A stretch of DNA of 64,000 nt from Mycobacterium sp. D16R12 (lineage in GTDB: Bacteria > Actinomycetota > Actinomycetes > Mycobacteriales > Mycobacteriaceae): contig NZ_MAFC01000013.1 in NCBI RefSeq assembly GCF_002013465.1, positions 230,165 through 294,164 on the forward strand, in the 5' to 3' direction. Within the stretch, counting starts at the first letter, position 1; every line of letters starts with the position of its first letter. The notes beneath the pieces were generated by a model. It did no database searches. It was given only the letters and a program-made list of their open reading frames with translations, and had not been told where the DNA came from. Below, piece after piece: positions 47,007-55,688 of this stretch. The translations under genes were made by a program, and so were the position numbers.

Positions 47007-48151
47007 GACCGACGATTTCGCAGCTGCGAGGGTGGAACGTCGCTAACCTCGACGCCGCCGCCAAGGCCATTGAGGACGCCAGCAAGAACCTGGACCTGTC
47101 CATCGACGGGGTGGTTCGCGATCTCGACTCGGCAGAGTCGTTCTGGAAGGGCAAGTCTTTCAAGTCCGCGTACGACCAGGCATCGAGCGAGCAGTCTTCG
47201 ACCAACCGGCTTTCGTATGCCATCGGCAATGTCGCCGAGGCGGTCCGTGGCGGGCACTCGGCGCTCACCGCCGCGCGTGACAAGGTGATGGCGCTGGTGG
47301 ACGAGGCCAACGCGAAGGGCCTGCAGGTTGCCGATGACGGCACCGTCACGGCTCCGGAGGGCAATAGGGACCTGCAGGCGGAGGCCCGGCGGCTGACCGA
47401 CGCGATTCGCCAGGCGCTGAAGTCATTGGAAGAGGCCGATCGCGCCTCGTCGAACGATCTGCGTAAGGCGTCGGAGACGCTGGACGCCGAGCACAATACG
47501 GCCAGCACCCAGCCCGCGGCGTTCATGCCCGCCAGCAGCGGCGGTGCGGCAAGTGGCTCGATGAGGGCCGGTAGCGGTGGATTCGGGGGCGGCAGCGGAG
47601 GCGGCGGTTTCGGCGGCGGCAGTGGCGGAGGCCACGGCGGTGGCGGCGGCGGTGGCCACAGTGTGCCGGACGGGAGCTACTCCAACACCGGTGCTCCGTC
47701 GCTGCGTCCCTCGGGTCCGTCGGTTTTCATGAATCTCGACGCCGGTCAGATGGACGTCGCCCGAAAGATCATCGAGGAAGGTCTGCGTCGTGGGCTTTCA
47801 CCCGAGGCGATTCAGATCGCATTGGCGACCGCACTCACCGAGTCTGGCCTGCGCAGCCTCGCGAACTCCTCGGTGCCCGATTCGATGATGCTGGCCAATG
47901 ACGGTGTGGGACATGATCACGACTCGGTTGGCCCATTTCAGCAGCGTCAAAGCTGGGGTGCTACAGCCGATTTGATGGACCCGTCGAGGTCGGCGGGCAA
48001 GTTCTACGACCAGTTGGTCAAGGTGTCGGGCTGGCAGGATATGAGCGTTGCCCAAGCCGCACAGGCGGTTCAGCGCTCGGCTTTCCCCGACGCATACGCG
48101 AAGTACGAGGCGCAGGCCGCGCAGATTTTCCACCAGGTCAGCGGCCGATAG
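47003..48151 (+). CDS. WXG100-like protein fused to a lysozyme-like domain (candidate T7SS peptidoglycan hydrolase)
   Basis: 382 aa. Residues 1-165: helical hairpin with a WXG-type turn (SFWKGKSF, W48-K-G50), as in ESX substrates. Residues 178-220: Gly-rich linker. Residues 240-382: transglycosylase-like domain with IQIALATALTESGLRSL (E280 is the likely catalytic Glu), DSVGPFQQRQSWG and AAQAVQRSAFPDAYAKYEAQA, as seen in mycobacterial and mycobacteriophage lytic enzymes. No signal peptide, so export would need type VII secretion. GTG 47003 is coupled to the small upstream gene. Confidence 0.8.
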   Translation: MRPTISQLRGWNVANLDAAAKAIEDASKNLDLSIDGVVRDLDSAESFWKGKSFKSAYDQASSEQSSTNRLSYAIGNVAEAVRGGHSALTAARDKVMALVDEANAKGLQVADDGTVTAPEGNRDLQAEARRLTDAIRQALKSLEEADRASSNDLRKASETLDAEHNTASTQPAAFMPASSGGAASGSMRAGSGGFGGGSGGGGFGGGSGGGHGGGGGGGHSVPDGSYSNTGAPSLRPSGPSVFMNLDAGQMDVARKIIEEGLRRGLSPEAIQIALATALTESGLRSLANSSVPDSMMLANDGVGHDHDSVGPFQQRQSWGATADLMDPSRSAGKFYDQLVKVSGWQDMSVAQAAQAVQRSAFPDAYAKYEAQAAQIFHQVSGR

Positions 48152-48183
48152 ACACGCTTCGTATTGACTGACTGTGGTGCAAT

Positions 48184-48197
48184 GTGGGCATGCCCAC
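48184..48197. promoter_or_regulatory. Perfect palindrome over the tetR start codon
   Basis: GTGGGCATGCCCAC, 14 bp, with the ATG of the TetR gene in its centre. It could be an autoregulatory operator or a start-blocking mRNA hairpin. Confidence 0.4.
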
Positions 48198-48819
48198 GCC
48201 GCGACGCACCCAGGAGGAACGTTCGGCGGCAATGCGGTCCCGATTGCTTGAGGCCACCATCGACTGCCTTGTCGAGTTCGGGTATTCCGGCACCACCACC
48301 TCGCGCATCGCGAGCCGTGCCGGTGCCACGCGCGGTGCGCTGATCCATCACTTCCAGTCCAAGTCGGAACTGATGGCCGAATCGGTGCGCCACCTCGCGT
48401 TCATGCGTACCCAGGCGGTCCTCGAAGAGCTGATGTCCATGGATCAGTCTGCTGACCCGGTCGAGCGGTACCTCGACATGCTCTGGCGGATTCACCAGGG
48501 GCCGCTGTTCATCGCGATGGTGGAGCTGCTCATCGCGGCGCGCACCGAGCCAGATCTGCGCGTGCACCTGGACCAGTTCGAAAAGATGGTGCTGCACAAT
48601 CTGTCGGCGCTTCACGTGCTTGACGACGATGATCCGACCTCGCCCAAGGACCGCCGCGACTTCGGACTGCTCGCCATGGACATCATCCGCGGCGTACTGG
48701 TCAGCAGCTTGACCGTGTCCCAGGAAACCCGCGATCGTCGCTGGTCCCGGGCCAAGCAGATGCTGGAGCTGCGGCTTCGTGCGCCGTCACCCGATGTGCA
48801 GAAACAAACTGCACTGTAG
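48190..48819 (+). CDS. TetR-family transcriptional regulator
   Basis: 209 aa. HTH: MRSRLLEATIDCLVEFGYSGTTTSRIASRAGATRGALIHHFQSKSELM. C-terminal ligand domain of unknown specificity. ATG 48190 lies inside a palindrome; TTGACT sits about 25 nt upstream. Placed 177 bp before the thiolase-hydratase-dehydrogenase operon, which it may regulate. Confidence 0.9.
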   Translation: MPTPRRTQEERSAAMRSRLLEATIDCLVEFGYSGTTTSRIASRAGATRGALIHHFQSKSELMAESVRHLAFMRTQAVLEELMSMDQSADPVERYLDMLWRIHQGPLFIAMVELLIAARTEPDLRVHLDQFEKMVLHNLSALHVLDDDDPTSPKDRRDFGLLAMDIIRGVLVSSLTVSQETRDRRWSRAKQMLELRLRAPSPDVQKQTAL

Positions 48820-48996
48820 GTAAATGTCCCGGGTATTCGGGGCGAGTTTGGCGCGCATTCACCTAGCACTTCGTTCGATGAATCAGGCGTTCTATGGGTC
48901 GCCAATACATTTGTACCGGGCCCTTACATTCAGGATAGAACGTATGTTACGTTGGCGACGCCCCCATCGAAGTGCGCGCAAAAGGAGCTTGGAACG

Positions 48997-50202
48997 ATGC
49001 CCCGTAAGGCCCCCGAAAAGGTATTTGTCATCGGCGTCGGGATGACGAAATTCGAGAAACCCGGACGACGTGAGGGTTGGGATTACCCGGCCATGGCCAA
49101 GGAGTCCGGCACCAATGCGCTGACGGACGCCGGTATTGACTACGACAAGGTGGAAGCCGCCTATGTCGGGTACTGCGCAGGCGAGTCCACCTCCGGGCAG
49201 CGCGCTGTCTACGAACTTGGGATGACGGGCATCCCGGTCACCAACGTCAACAACAACTGTTCGACCGGATCGACCGCCTTGTTCAATGCGGCGCAGGCCA
49301 TCCGCGGCGGCCTCGCCGATGTCACGCTGGCGCTGGGATTCGAGAAGATGCAGCCCGGTTCGTTGGGTGCCACCTTCACCGATCGTGAGCAGCCGATGCA
49401 GCGGCACATCGAAGCCCTCGCCGGGCTGTTCGATTTCGCCTTCCCGCCCGCGCCCTGGATGTTCGGCGCCGCCGGTCGTGAGCACATGCAGAAGTACGGC
49501 ACCACCGCCGAGCACTTCGCCAAGATCGGTTACAAGAACCACAAGCATTCGGTGAACAACCCCTATGCGCAGTTCCAAGAGGAATACACCCTGCAGGACA
49601 TCTTGGACGCCAAGGAGATCTACGCGCCGCTGACCAAGCTGCAGTGCTCACCGACCTCCGATGGATCGGGCGCGGCCATCCTGGCCTCGGAGCGGTTCGT
49701 CGAGGAGAACGGGCTCGGTGACCGTGCCGTGGAGATCGTCGGCCAGGCGATGACCACCGACATTCCGGGGACCTTGGAGTCCAAGTCGGCGATCACGCTC
49801 GTCGGGTTCGACATGGCCAAGCTGGCGGCGCAGAAAGTGTATGAGCAGGCCCAGATTTCGGCCGATGATGTGGACGTCATCGAACTGCACGACTGCTTCT
49901 CGGCCAACGAGCTGATCACCTACGAGGCGCTGGGACTGTGCTCCGAGGGCGAAGGCGGAAAGCTCATCGACAATGGCGATACCACCTACGGTGGACGCTG
50001 GGTGGTCAACCCGTCGGGTGGCCTGATCTCCAAGGGGCATCCGCTTGGTGCCACGGGTCTGGCGCAGTGCGCCGAGCTCACCTGGCAGCTGCGCGGCGAT
50101 GCCGACAAGCGTCAGGTTGCCGACGCAAAGGTGGCGTTGCAGCACAACCTCGGCCTCGGTGGCGCCTGTGTCATCACCGCCTACAAGCCGGCCAATCGCT
50201 GA
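48997..50202 (+). CDS. Lipid-transfer protein/SCP-x-type thiolase (Ltp1-like)
   Basis: 401 aa, thiolase fold. [44 protein letters not shown] (nucleophile-loop cysteine), [22 protein letters not shown] and [24 protein letters not shown]. Matches the Ltp1 (Rv2790c) group. Probably cleaves side-chain beta-keto or aldol-type CoA esters. AAAGGAG precedes ATG 48997. First gene of a three-gene operon. Confidence 0.92.
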   Translation: MPRKAPEKVFVIGVGMTKFEKPGRREGWDYPAMAKESGTNALTDAGIDYDKVEAAYVGYCAGESTSGQRAVYELGMTGIPVTNVNNNCSTGSTALFNAAQAIRGGLADVTLALGFEKMQPGSLGATFTDREQPMQRHIEALAGLFDFAFPPAPWMFGAAGREHMQKYGTTAEHFAKIGYKNHKHSVNNPYAQFQEEYTLQDILDAKEIYAPLTKLQCSPTSDGSGAAILASERFVEENGLGDRAVEIVGQAMTTDIPGTLESKSAITLVGFDMAKLAAQKVYEQAQISADDVDVIELHDCFSANELITYEALGLCSEGEGGKLIDNGDTTYGGRWVVNPSGGLISKGHPLGATGLAQCAELTWQLRGDADKRQVADAKVALQHNLGLGGACVITAYKPANR

Positions 50203-50218
50203 AAGGGGTTGGGAAGCA

Positions 50219-51070
50219 ATGGCTGACACCAAGTATCCGTTCAACAACGACGGCATTGATCAGTGGGGCGCCGAGGAGACCATCGAGGTCGACAAGGACC
50301 GCCTGATCGCCTACGCCGAGGCCACCAATGACCCGATCGAGGAGCATCGGAAGGGAGAGGTGGCGCCGCCGGTTTTCGCGGTGGTGCCCATCTTCCAGTC
50401 GCTCGTCGGAACCACGATGAGTGTCGTTCCCTACCAGCTGATTCCGCGCGTAGTGCACGGCGAGCAGTTCTTCAGGTTCCACCGGCCCATCAAGCCCGGT
50501 GACACACTGGTCGCCAAGTCGAAGATGACCGGCTACGAGGGCATGGAGAACGGCACCCGCGGCACGGTGTATGCCGAAACACGCGATGCTTCGGGCGATC
50601 TGGTCAACGAGCAGTACGTGACGTTCTTCTTCCGCAAGTACGATGTGGGTGAGACGCGCGGTGTCCTCGGCCCGAACGTTGTTCTGGATGAGGCGATCAA
50701 GGCCAACGGGCCGGTGGCCTCCCTGGTGCAGCATGTCGATGACGATCAGACGTTCCGGTACAGCCCGGCATCGGGTGATCCGATGCCGATCCACCTGGAC
50801 AACGATGCCGCGGTGGCGGCCGGATTGCCGGGCATCATCGCGCATGGGTTGTGCACCATGGCATTTACGTCATGGGCGGCCCTGACCGAGCTCGCCGACT
50901 CGCGCACCGAGCGACTCAAGGAGCTCGCGGTGCGGTTCGCCAAGCCGGTGCTGCCAGGACAGGACATCACCACCAGCTTCTGGAAGAACGGTGCCGCCGG
51001 CACCTATTCGTACGAGACCAACGTCGGCGACGACCTCGTCATCAAAAACGGCCACGCCGTTATCGCCTAA
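50219..51070 (+). CDS. MaoC-type (R)-enoyl-CoA hydratase
   Basis: 283 aa with two hot-dog folds: an N-terminal half (RFHRPIKPGDTLVAKSKM) and a C-terminal hydratase 2 half (PIHLDNDAAVAAGLPGIIAHGLCTMAFTSWA, the catalytic D/H motif). Works between the thiolase and dehydrogenase. Start ATG 50219, 16 bp after the thiolase stop. Confidence 0.92.
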   Translation: MADTKYPFNNDGIDQWGAEETIEVDKDRLIAYAEATNDPIEEHRKGEVAPPVFAVVPIFQSLVGTTMSVVPYQLIPRVVHGEQFFRFHRPIKPGDTLVAKSKMTGYEGMENGTRGTVYAETRDASGDLVNEQYVTFFFRKYDVGETRGVLGPNVVLDEAIKANGPVASLVQHVDDDQTFRYSPASGDPMPIHLDNDAAVAAGLPGIIAHGLCTMAFTSWAALTELADSRTERLKELAVRFAKPVLPGQDITTSFWKNGAAGTYSYETNVGDDLVIKNGHAVIA

Positions 51071-51097
51071 GTCATCGCAGAAGGAGAGGGAATCAAC

Positions 51098-51976
51098 ATG
51101 GGACAACTTGACGGACGGGTGGCGGTCATCACCGGTGCCGGACGTGGCATCGGCCGTGAGCACGCGCTGCTCTTCGCCAGGGAAGGCGCATCGGTAGTCG
51201 TCAACGACCTCGGCGGCGCCAACGACGGCTCCGGATCGGATGCCGGACCCGCGCAGGAAGTGGTCGACGAGATCATCGCGGCCGGAGGCAAAGCCGTTGC
51301 GAACACCGACAACATCTCTACCTGGGCCGGTGCCTCGAATCTGGTGAATCAGGCCGTCGAAACCTTCGGGCAGCTGGACGCCGTCGTCAACAACGCGGGC
51401 ATCCTGCGGGACGGCTTCGTCGCCGGCCTGGAGGAGGACCAGTGGGATTCGGTCATCCAGGTGCACCTCAAGGGGCATTTCGCGGTGCTGCGTCACGCGG
51501 CCGAGTACTGGAAGGCGCAGTCCAAGGCCGGGGCTGATGTCAAGGCCACCGTGGTGAACACCGCATCGGATTCCGGTGTCACACTGCCGAACCCGGGCCA
51601 GGGCAACTACGGTGCGGCCAAGGCCGGTATCGCCGCGCTGTCCTGCGTCGCGGCAGCCGAGCTGGAGCGGTACGGCGTCAAGGTGAACGCGATCGCGCCG
51701 GTGGCGCGCACGCGCCTGACGCTGGCCACCCCGGGCATGGGTGCGATCTTCGCGGCCCCGGTGGACGAAGGACAGTTCGACATGTTCAGCCCCGCCAACA
51801 TCTCACCGCTGGTGGCGTACCTGAGCACCGAGAAGAACCCGTGGACCGGCCAGGTCTTCAAGGTCACCGGTGGATCGATTCAGCGGCTCAAGGGTTGGTC
51901 GGTGACCGATACCGCTGAGACCGACGGGCCGTGGAGCATTGACCTGGTGCGCGAGCAGGTCGAGCCCTGGAAGTAA
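51098..51976 (+). CDS. SDR, MFE-2-like 3-hydroxyacyl-CoA dehydrogenase
   Basis: 292 aa. VAVITGAGRGIGREHALLFAREGASVVVNDLGG is the MFE-2/HSD17B4 signature; catalytic SxnY-K region NTASDSGVTLPNPGQGNYGAAKAG. Together with the preceding MaoC it equals the two catalytic parts of a peroxisomal multifunctional enzyme 2. AAGGAGAGGG before the ATG; followed by a strong terminator. Confidence 0.93.
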   Translation: MGQLDGRVAVITGAGRGIGREHALLFAREGASVVVNDLGGANDGSGSDAGPAQEVVDEIIAAGGKAVANTDNISTWAGASNLVNQAVETFGQLDAVVNNAGILRDGFVAGLEEDQWDSVIQVHLKGHFAVLRHAAEYWKAQSKAGADVKATVVNTASDSGVTLPNPGQGNYGAAKAGIAALSCVAAAELERYGVKVNAIAPVARTRLTLATPGMGAIFAAPVDEGQFDMFSPANISPLVAYLSTEKNPWTGQVFKVTGGSIQRLKGWSVTDTAETDGPWSIDLVREQVEPWK

Positions 51977-51990
51977 GAAGCTCTTAACGC

Positions 51991-52020
51991 GAACGGTCCT
52001 CCGAAAACGGGGGACCGTTC
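51991..52020 (+). terminator. Terminator after the thiolase-hydratase-SDR operon
   Basis: 13-bp stem (GAACGGTCC...GGACCGTTC, one mismatch) with an AAAA loop, followed by GGCGTTTT: a classic intrinsic terminator with a short U-tract. Confidence 0.88.
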
Positions 52021-52054
52021 GGCGTTTTCAGGTGTGCCCACGGCAGCCCACCCC

Positions 52055-52068
52055 TAGATTCGATGTTA
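52055..52068 (+). promoter_or_regulatory. glpF -10 box, leaderless start
   Basis: TAGATT at 52055-52060 with 7 nt to the ATG at 52068 and no ribosome site upstream. Confidence 0.5.
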
Positions 52069-52880
52069 TGAGGCAGACGGGTCAACTCGCCGCAGAGTTT
52101 GTTGGCACGATGATCTTGATCTTGTTCGGCGTGGGTGTCGTGGCGCAGGTGGTGACGGCCGGGAACGAGGACTTCGGTAACCACAACTCCATCGTCTGGG
52201 CCTGGGGCATGGGGGTCACCTTCGGCATCTTCGCCGCCGGACGGATATCCGGCGCGCACCTGAACCCGGCGGTCACGCTGGCGTTGGCCGCGTTTCGTGG
52301 ATTCCCGTGGAAACAGGTGATTCCGTTCATCGTGGCCCAGACCACCGGTGCGTTCGTGGCGGCGCTACTGGTTCGGTGGAACTACGGGAGCGTGCTGTCG
52401 GCCGTCGATCCCGGACACACCATTGCGACGCAGGGAGTCTTCTCGACACTCCCAGGTAACGGCGCGCTCGACGTCAGTCTGTGGGGCGGCCTGCGCGACC
52501 AGATCATCGGCACCGCGATTCTGCTGTTCCTGATCTTCGCCATCTCGGACCGGCGCAATATCCGCATGCCCGAGAGCCTCTCGCCGTTCGCGATCGGCGC
52601 GGTGGTCGTCGGTCTGGGCATGGCGTGGGGCTCTATCGCGGGGTATGCGATCAACCCGGCCCGCGACTTCGGACCCCGGCTGGCGTCCTATCTCACCGGT
52701 TTCGATACGGCCTTCCTGGACCAGCACGGCGCCCAGTACTGGTGGGTGCCGATCGTCGGACCGCTGGTCGGGGGCCTGCTGGGGGCCGCGCTGTATCGCT
52801 ATCTCGTGGAAGCATTCCTGTACGCAGACGATCCTGAAACCCAATCACCTTCGCACACCGAGGAGTTCGCCAATGGCTGA
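52068..52880 (+). CDS. glpF: Glycerol facilitator / aquaglyceroporin
   Basis: 270-aa MIP channel with six helices and two NPA boxes: [10 protein letters not shown] (66-68) and [10 protein letters not shown]. The Asp after the second NPA-Arg is typical of glycerol-conducting members. Co-operonic with glpK, which it overlaps by 8 bases. Confidence 0.94.
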   Translation: MRQTGQLAAEFVGTMILILFGVGVVAQVVTAGNEDFGNHNSIVWAWGMGVTFGIFAAGRISGAHLNPAVTLALAAFRGFPWKQVIPFIVAQTTGAFVAALLVRWNYGSVLSAVDPGHTIATQGVFSTLPGNGALDVSLWGGLRDQIIGTAILLFLIFAISDRRNIRMPESLSPFAIGAVVVGLGMAWGSIAGYAINPARDFGPRLASYLTGFDTAFLDQHGAQYWWVPIVGPLVGGLLGAALYRYLVEAFLYADDPETQSPSHTEEFANG

Positions 52881-54390
52881 TTTCGTGGCATCGATCGACC
52901 AGGGCACGACCAGCACGCGTGCCATGATCTTCAACCACCGGGGTGAGGAGGTCGGCCGCCACCAGCTGGAGCATCAGCAGCTCCTGCCGCAGCCAGGCTG
53001 GGTGGAGCACAACCCGGTGGAGATCTGGGAACGCACCTGGTCGGTGCTTGCCACATCCCTCAACGTGACCGGATTGTCGGCCGGAGACCTCGCTGCCGTA
53101 GGGGTGACCAATCAGCGCGAGACCACCCTGGTGTGGAACCGTCACACCGGCAGGCCGTATTGCAACGCCATCGTGTGGCAGGACACCCGCACCGACAAGA
53201 TTGCGACGGCACTGGACCGCGATGGGCGCGGTGACGTTATTCGCGAGAAGGCCGGATTACCACCTGCCACTTACTTTTCCGGCGGCAAGCTGCAGTGGAT
53301 TCTGGAGAATATCGATGGGGTGCGCCGGGATGCGGAGAACGGGGATGCGCTCTTCGGCACCCCCGACAGCTGGGTGATCTGGAACCTCACGGGCGGCATT
53401 CGCGGTGGGGTGCACGTCACCGACGTGACCAATGCCAGCCGCACGATGCTGATGAACCTGGAGACCCTGGATTGGGACGACCAGCTGCTGTCGTTCTTTT
53501 CCATTCCGCGCCAAATGCTTCCGCCGATCAAGGCGTCGTCGCCGGTGGAACCCTTTGGCTTCACGACCCAGATGGGGCCGCTCGGCGGCGAGGTACCCAT
53601 CGCCGGCGACCTGGGGGATCAGCAGGCGGCGATGGTCGGGCAGGTGTGCCTGAGCCCCGGCGAGGCCAAGAACACCTATGGCACCGGGAACTTCTTGCTG
53701 CTCAACACCGGTGAAGAGTTGGTCCGCTCGCGCAACGGGTTGTTGACCACCGTGTGTTACCAATTTGGGAACAACAAGCCGGTGTACGCGTTGGAGGGGT
53801 CCATCGCGGTGACCGGCTCGGCGGTCCAGTGGCTGCGTGACCAGCTCGGCATCATCAGCGGTGCCTCACAAAGCGAGGACTTGGCTCGTCAGGTCGAGGA
53901 CAACGGCGGTGTCTATTTCGTACCGGCCTTTTCGGGCCTGTTCGCGCCGTATTGGCGTTCGGATGCCCGTGGCGCGATTGTGGGTCTTTCCCGGTTCAAC
54001 ACCAACGCGCATTTGGCGCGCGCGACGCTCGAGGCGATCTGCTATCAGAGCCGTGAAGTGGTTGAGGCCATGGAGGCGGACTCGGGTGTTCACCTGGAGG
54101 TACTCAAGGTGGATGGCGGCATCACCGCCAACAAGCTCTGCATGCAGATCCAGGCCGACACGCTGGGCGTCGATGTCGTCAAACCCGTTGTCGCCGAAAC
54201 GACCGCGCTCGGTGCGGCATATGCGGCGGGACTGGCCGTCGGCTTCTGGAAGGACCCCGACGACCTTCGGCGGAACTGGCAGGAAGACGAGCGCTGGAGC
54301 CCGTCGATCAGCGAACAGCAGCGGGCCGACGGATTCGCCGGCTGGAAGAAGGCCGTGCAGCGCACCTTGGACTGGGTCGACGTGAGCTAG
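52873..54390 (+). CDS. glpK: Glycerol kinase
   Basis: 505-aa FGGY kinase: [58 protein letters not shown] and [25 protein letters not shown] ATP motif; [24 protein letters not shown]. Converts glycerol to glycerol-3-phosphate. GAGGAG precedes ATG 52873. No glpD adjacent. Confidence 0.97.
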   Translation: MADFVASIDQGTTSTRAMIFNHRGEEVGRHQLEHQQLLPQPGWVEHNPVEIWERTWSVLATSLNVTGLSAGDLAAVGVTNQRETTLVWNRHTGRPYCNAIVWQDTRTDKIATALDRDGRGDVIREKAGLPPATYFSGGKLQWILENIDGVRRDAENGDALFGTPDSWVIWNLTGGIRGGVHVTDVTNASRTMLMNLETLDWDDQLLSFFSIPRQMLPPIKASSPVEPFGFTTQMGPLGGEVPIAGDLGDQQAAMVGQVCLSPGEAKNTYGTGNFLLLNTGEELVRSRNGLLTTVCYQFGNNKPVYALEGSIAVTGSAVQWLRDQLGIISGASQSEDLARQVEDNGGVYFVPAFSGLFAPYWRSDARGAIVGLSRFNTNAHLARATLEAICYQSREVVEAMEADSGVHLEVLKVDGGITANKLCMQIQADTLGVDVVKPVVAETTALGAAYAAGLAVGFWKDPDDLRRNWQEDERWSPSISEQQRADGFAGWKKAVQRTLDWVDVS

Positions 54391-54417
54391 GCCCCCCGCC
54401 GGTAAAAGCGGGGGGCC
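54390..54417. terminator. Bidirectional terminator glpK/padR
   Basis: Perfect 10-bp stem GGCCCCCCGC (54390-54399)/GCGGGGGGCC (54408-54417), 8-nt loop, TAA flank. Between convergent genes. Confidence 0.85.
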
Positions 54418-54426
54418 TAAGGTCAT

Positions 54427-55170
54427 TTAGTCGGTCTCACCCAAGATGCCGTAGATCTGCTTGCGGGCAGAATTTACGATCTCGATGATCCGCTGTTGCT
54501 GCTCGGCCGAGGCGGCGTGGGCCGACTGCGCGACCGCGCCCATCAGCTGGCCGAGTGCCGAACGAAGATCGAGCACCGAGGGGTCTGCGTCTTCGTTGAT
54601 CTTGTCCCAGGGCGGGGTGTCGAGTTTCTCGGCCGCCTCGCGGCCCTCGGACGTCAGGTCGAACTGCTTGCGGCTGCCGCTGCCCTCGGCCTCAACGATG
54701 AGGCCCTCGTCGACGAGCAGTTGCAGTGTCGGATATACCGAACCGGGACTCGGCCGCCAGATGTTGTTAGTGCGTTCGGCGATCTCGCGGATCATCTCGT
54801 AGCCGTGCATCGGGCGTTCGGCGAGCAACGCCAGGATGGCGGCCCGGACGTCGCCGCGCTGGCCACGTCCCCGTCCGCGTCCACGCTGCTGGTCACCGAA
54901 TCCGAATCCGAAAGGACCAAAGCCGGGACCGAATCCACGTCCGAACCCGGGGCCGAAGCCGCGGTCCATGAACGCGCCGGGTCCGCGACGACCGGCCCAG
55001 GCTTGCTCCTGGAACTCGCCGCGCGGGTCGCATTCGTGCTGACGACCGCCGTGGCGCCGACGGGATTGCCCAGGATGACCTGGTCCGCGACGTGTGGGGT
55101 CGAAACCGAATCCGAAACCAAATGGTGTGTCGGGCCGGAACTGATCGGCCCTTTCCTCATGGGAAGTCAT
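54427..55170 (-). CDS. PadR-family regulator with Gly/Phe/Arg-rich N-terminal tail
   Basis: 247 aa. Residues 1-110 are low complexity: FGFGFGFDPTRRGPG, RGFGPGFGRGFGPGFG and RGRGRGRGQ. The PadR domain follows: VRAAILALLAERPMHGYEMIREIAERTNNIWRPSPGSVYPTLQLLVDEGLIVEAEGSGSRKQFDLTSEGR. C-terminal helices for dimerisation. ATG 55170 has AAGGAG 6 nt upstream. Palindromes in its promoter suggest autoregulation. No drug pump adjacent. Confidence 0.88.
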   Translation of the reverse strand: MTSHEERADQFRPDTPFGFGFGFDPTRRGPGHPGQSRRRHGGRQHECDPRGEFQEQAWAGRRGPGAFMDRGFGPGFGRGFGPGFGPFGFGFGDQQRGRGRGRGQRGDVRAAILALLAERPMHGYEMIREIAERTNNIWRPSPGSVYPTLQLLVDEGLIVEAEGSGSRKQFDLTSEGREAAEKLDTPPWDKINEDADPSVLDLRSALGQLMGAVAQSAHAASAEQQQRIIEIVNSARKQIYGILGETD

Positions 55171-55197
55171 GTGTAGCTCCTTAGTGCTTGGGGGAGG

Positions 55198-55222
55198 CGT
55201 TATCGCCTCTCGATAGATAACG
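55198..55222. promoter_or_regulatory. Operator-like inverted repeat upstream of padR
   Basis: CGTTATC-N11-GATAACG, perfect 7-bp arms, starting 28 bp upstream of the PadR start codon. Confidence 0.55.
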
Positions 55223-55230
55223 ATATATCG
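55221..55230. promoter_or_regulatory. Palindrome CGATATATCG upstream of padR
   Basis: Perfect 10-bp palindrome overlapping the end of the previous repeat. Several CGATA/TATCG words are packed into 55198-55240. Confidence 0.5.
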
Positions 55231-55309
55231 GAATCGATCGTGATGCAACGAAAACTTTCGGCGGCGATTTGGAGAGCTCCTGCCAGCTACGCGCCGTAGG
55301 GTGACCGCC

Positions 55310-55684
55310 ATGACGGTGAAGTGGCTGGAACAACCTGAGGACCACGACTACGCGGCGGCCGTGGACTACCTGACGCTCGTCGGTGAGGCGGATGTGGTGA
55401 AGCGGACCGTGAAGGCGCTGCGCAATGCGACGCTGGAGTACCGCAAGGCCAAGGACATCCTGCGAGCGGCCCACCTGGACATGCTGCCCAAGACCAATGC
55501 TCACGTGGCCCGCGACCTCGCGAAGATCGCCAAGGACAAGGCACTGTCCCCGATCCTGCTGGTGCGGGGGGATGCGCGCGCCGGGGCGCGGCTGGAGATC
55601 GCGGACGGTTACCACCGGGTCTGCGCGAGCTACATATCCGACGAAAACACCGACATCCCCTGCCATCTGGTCTCTTGGCAGTAG
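55310..55684 (+). CDS. Small hypothetical protein with ParB-like C-terminal motif
   Basis: 124 aa. Helical N-terminal half rich in charged residues (AAVDYLTLVGEADVVKRTVKALRN); C-terminal LLVRGDARAGARLEIADGYHRVCASY resembles ParB/Srx-type domains (DGYHR). Cytoplasmic. ATG 55310 rather than GTG 55301. Four bp before the antiporter gene, so probably co-transcribed. Function unknown. Confidence 0.75.
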   Translation: MTVKWLEQPEDHDYAAAVDYLTLVGEADVVKRTVKALRNATLEYRKAKDILRAAHLDMLPKTNAHVARDLAKIAKDKALSPILLVRGDARAGARLEIADGYHRVCASYISDENTDIPCHLVSWQ

Positions 55685-55688
55685 TCCG

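Noticed and set aside
47560..47670. GGC/GGT-rich repeat as a PGRS/PE element
   Set aside because: It is a single Gly-rich linker inside the WXG-lysozyme protein, without a PE domain.
48931..48955. KstR operator before the thiolase operon (TAGAACGTATGTTA)
   Set aside because: The two half-sites are spaced by two extra bases compared with KstR (AAC-N4-GTT instead of AAC-N2-GTT) and the flanks are not symmetric.
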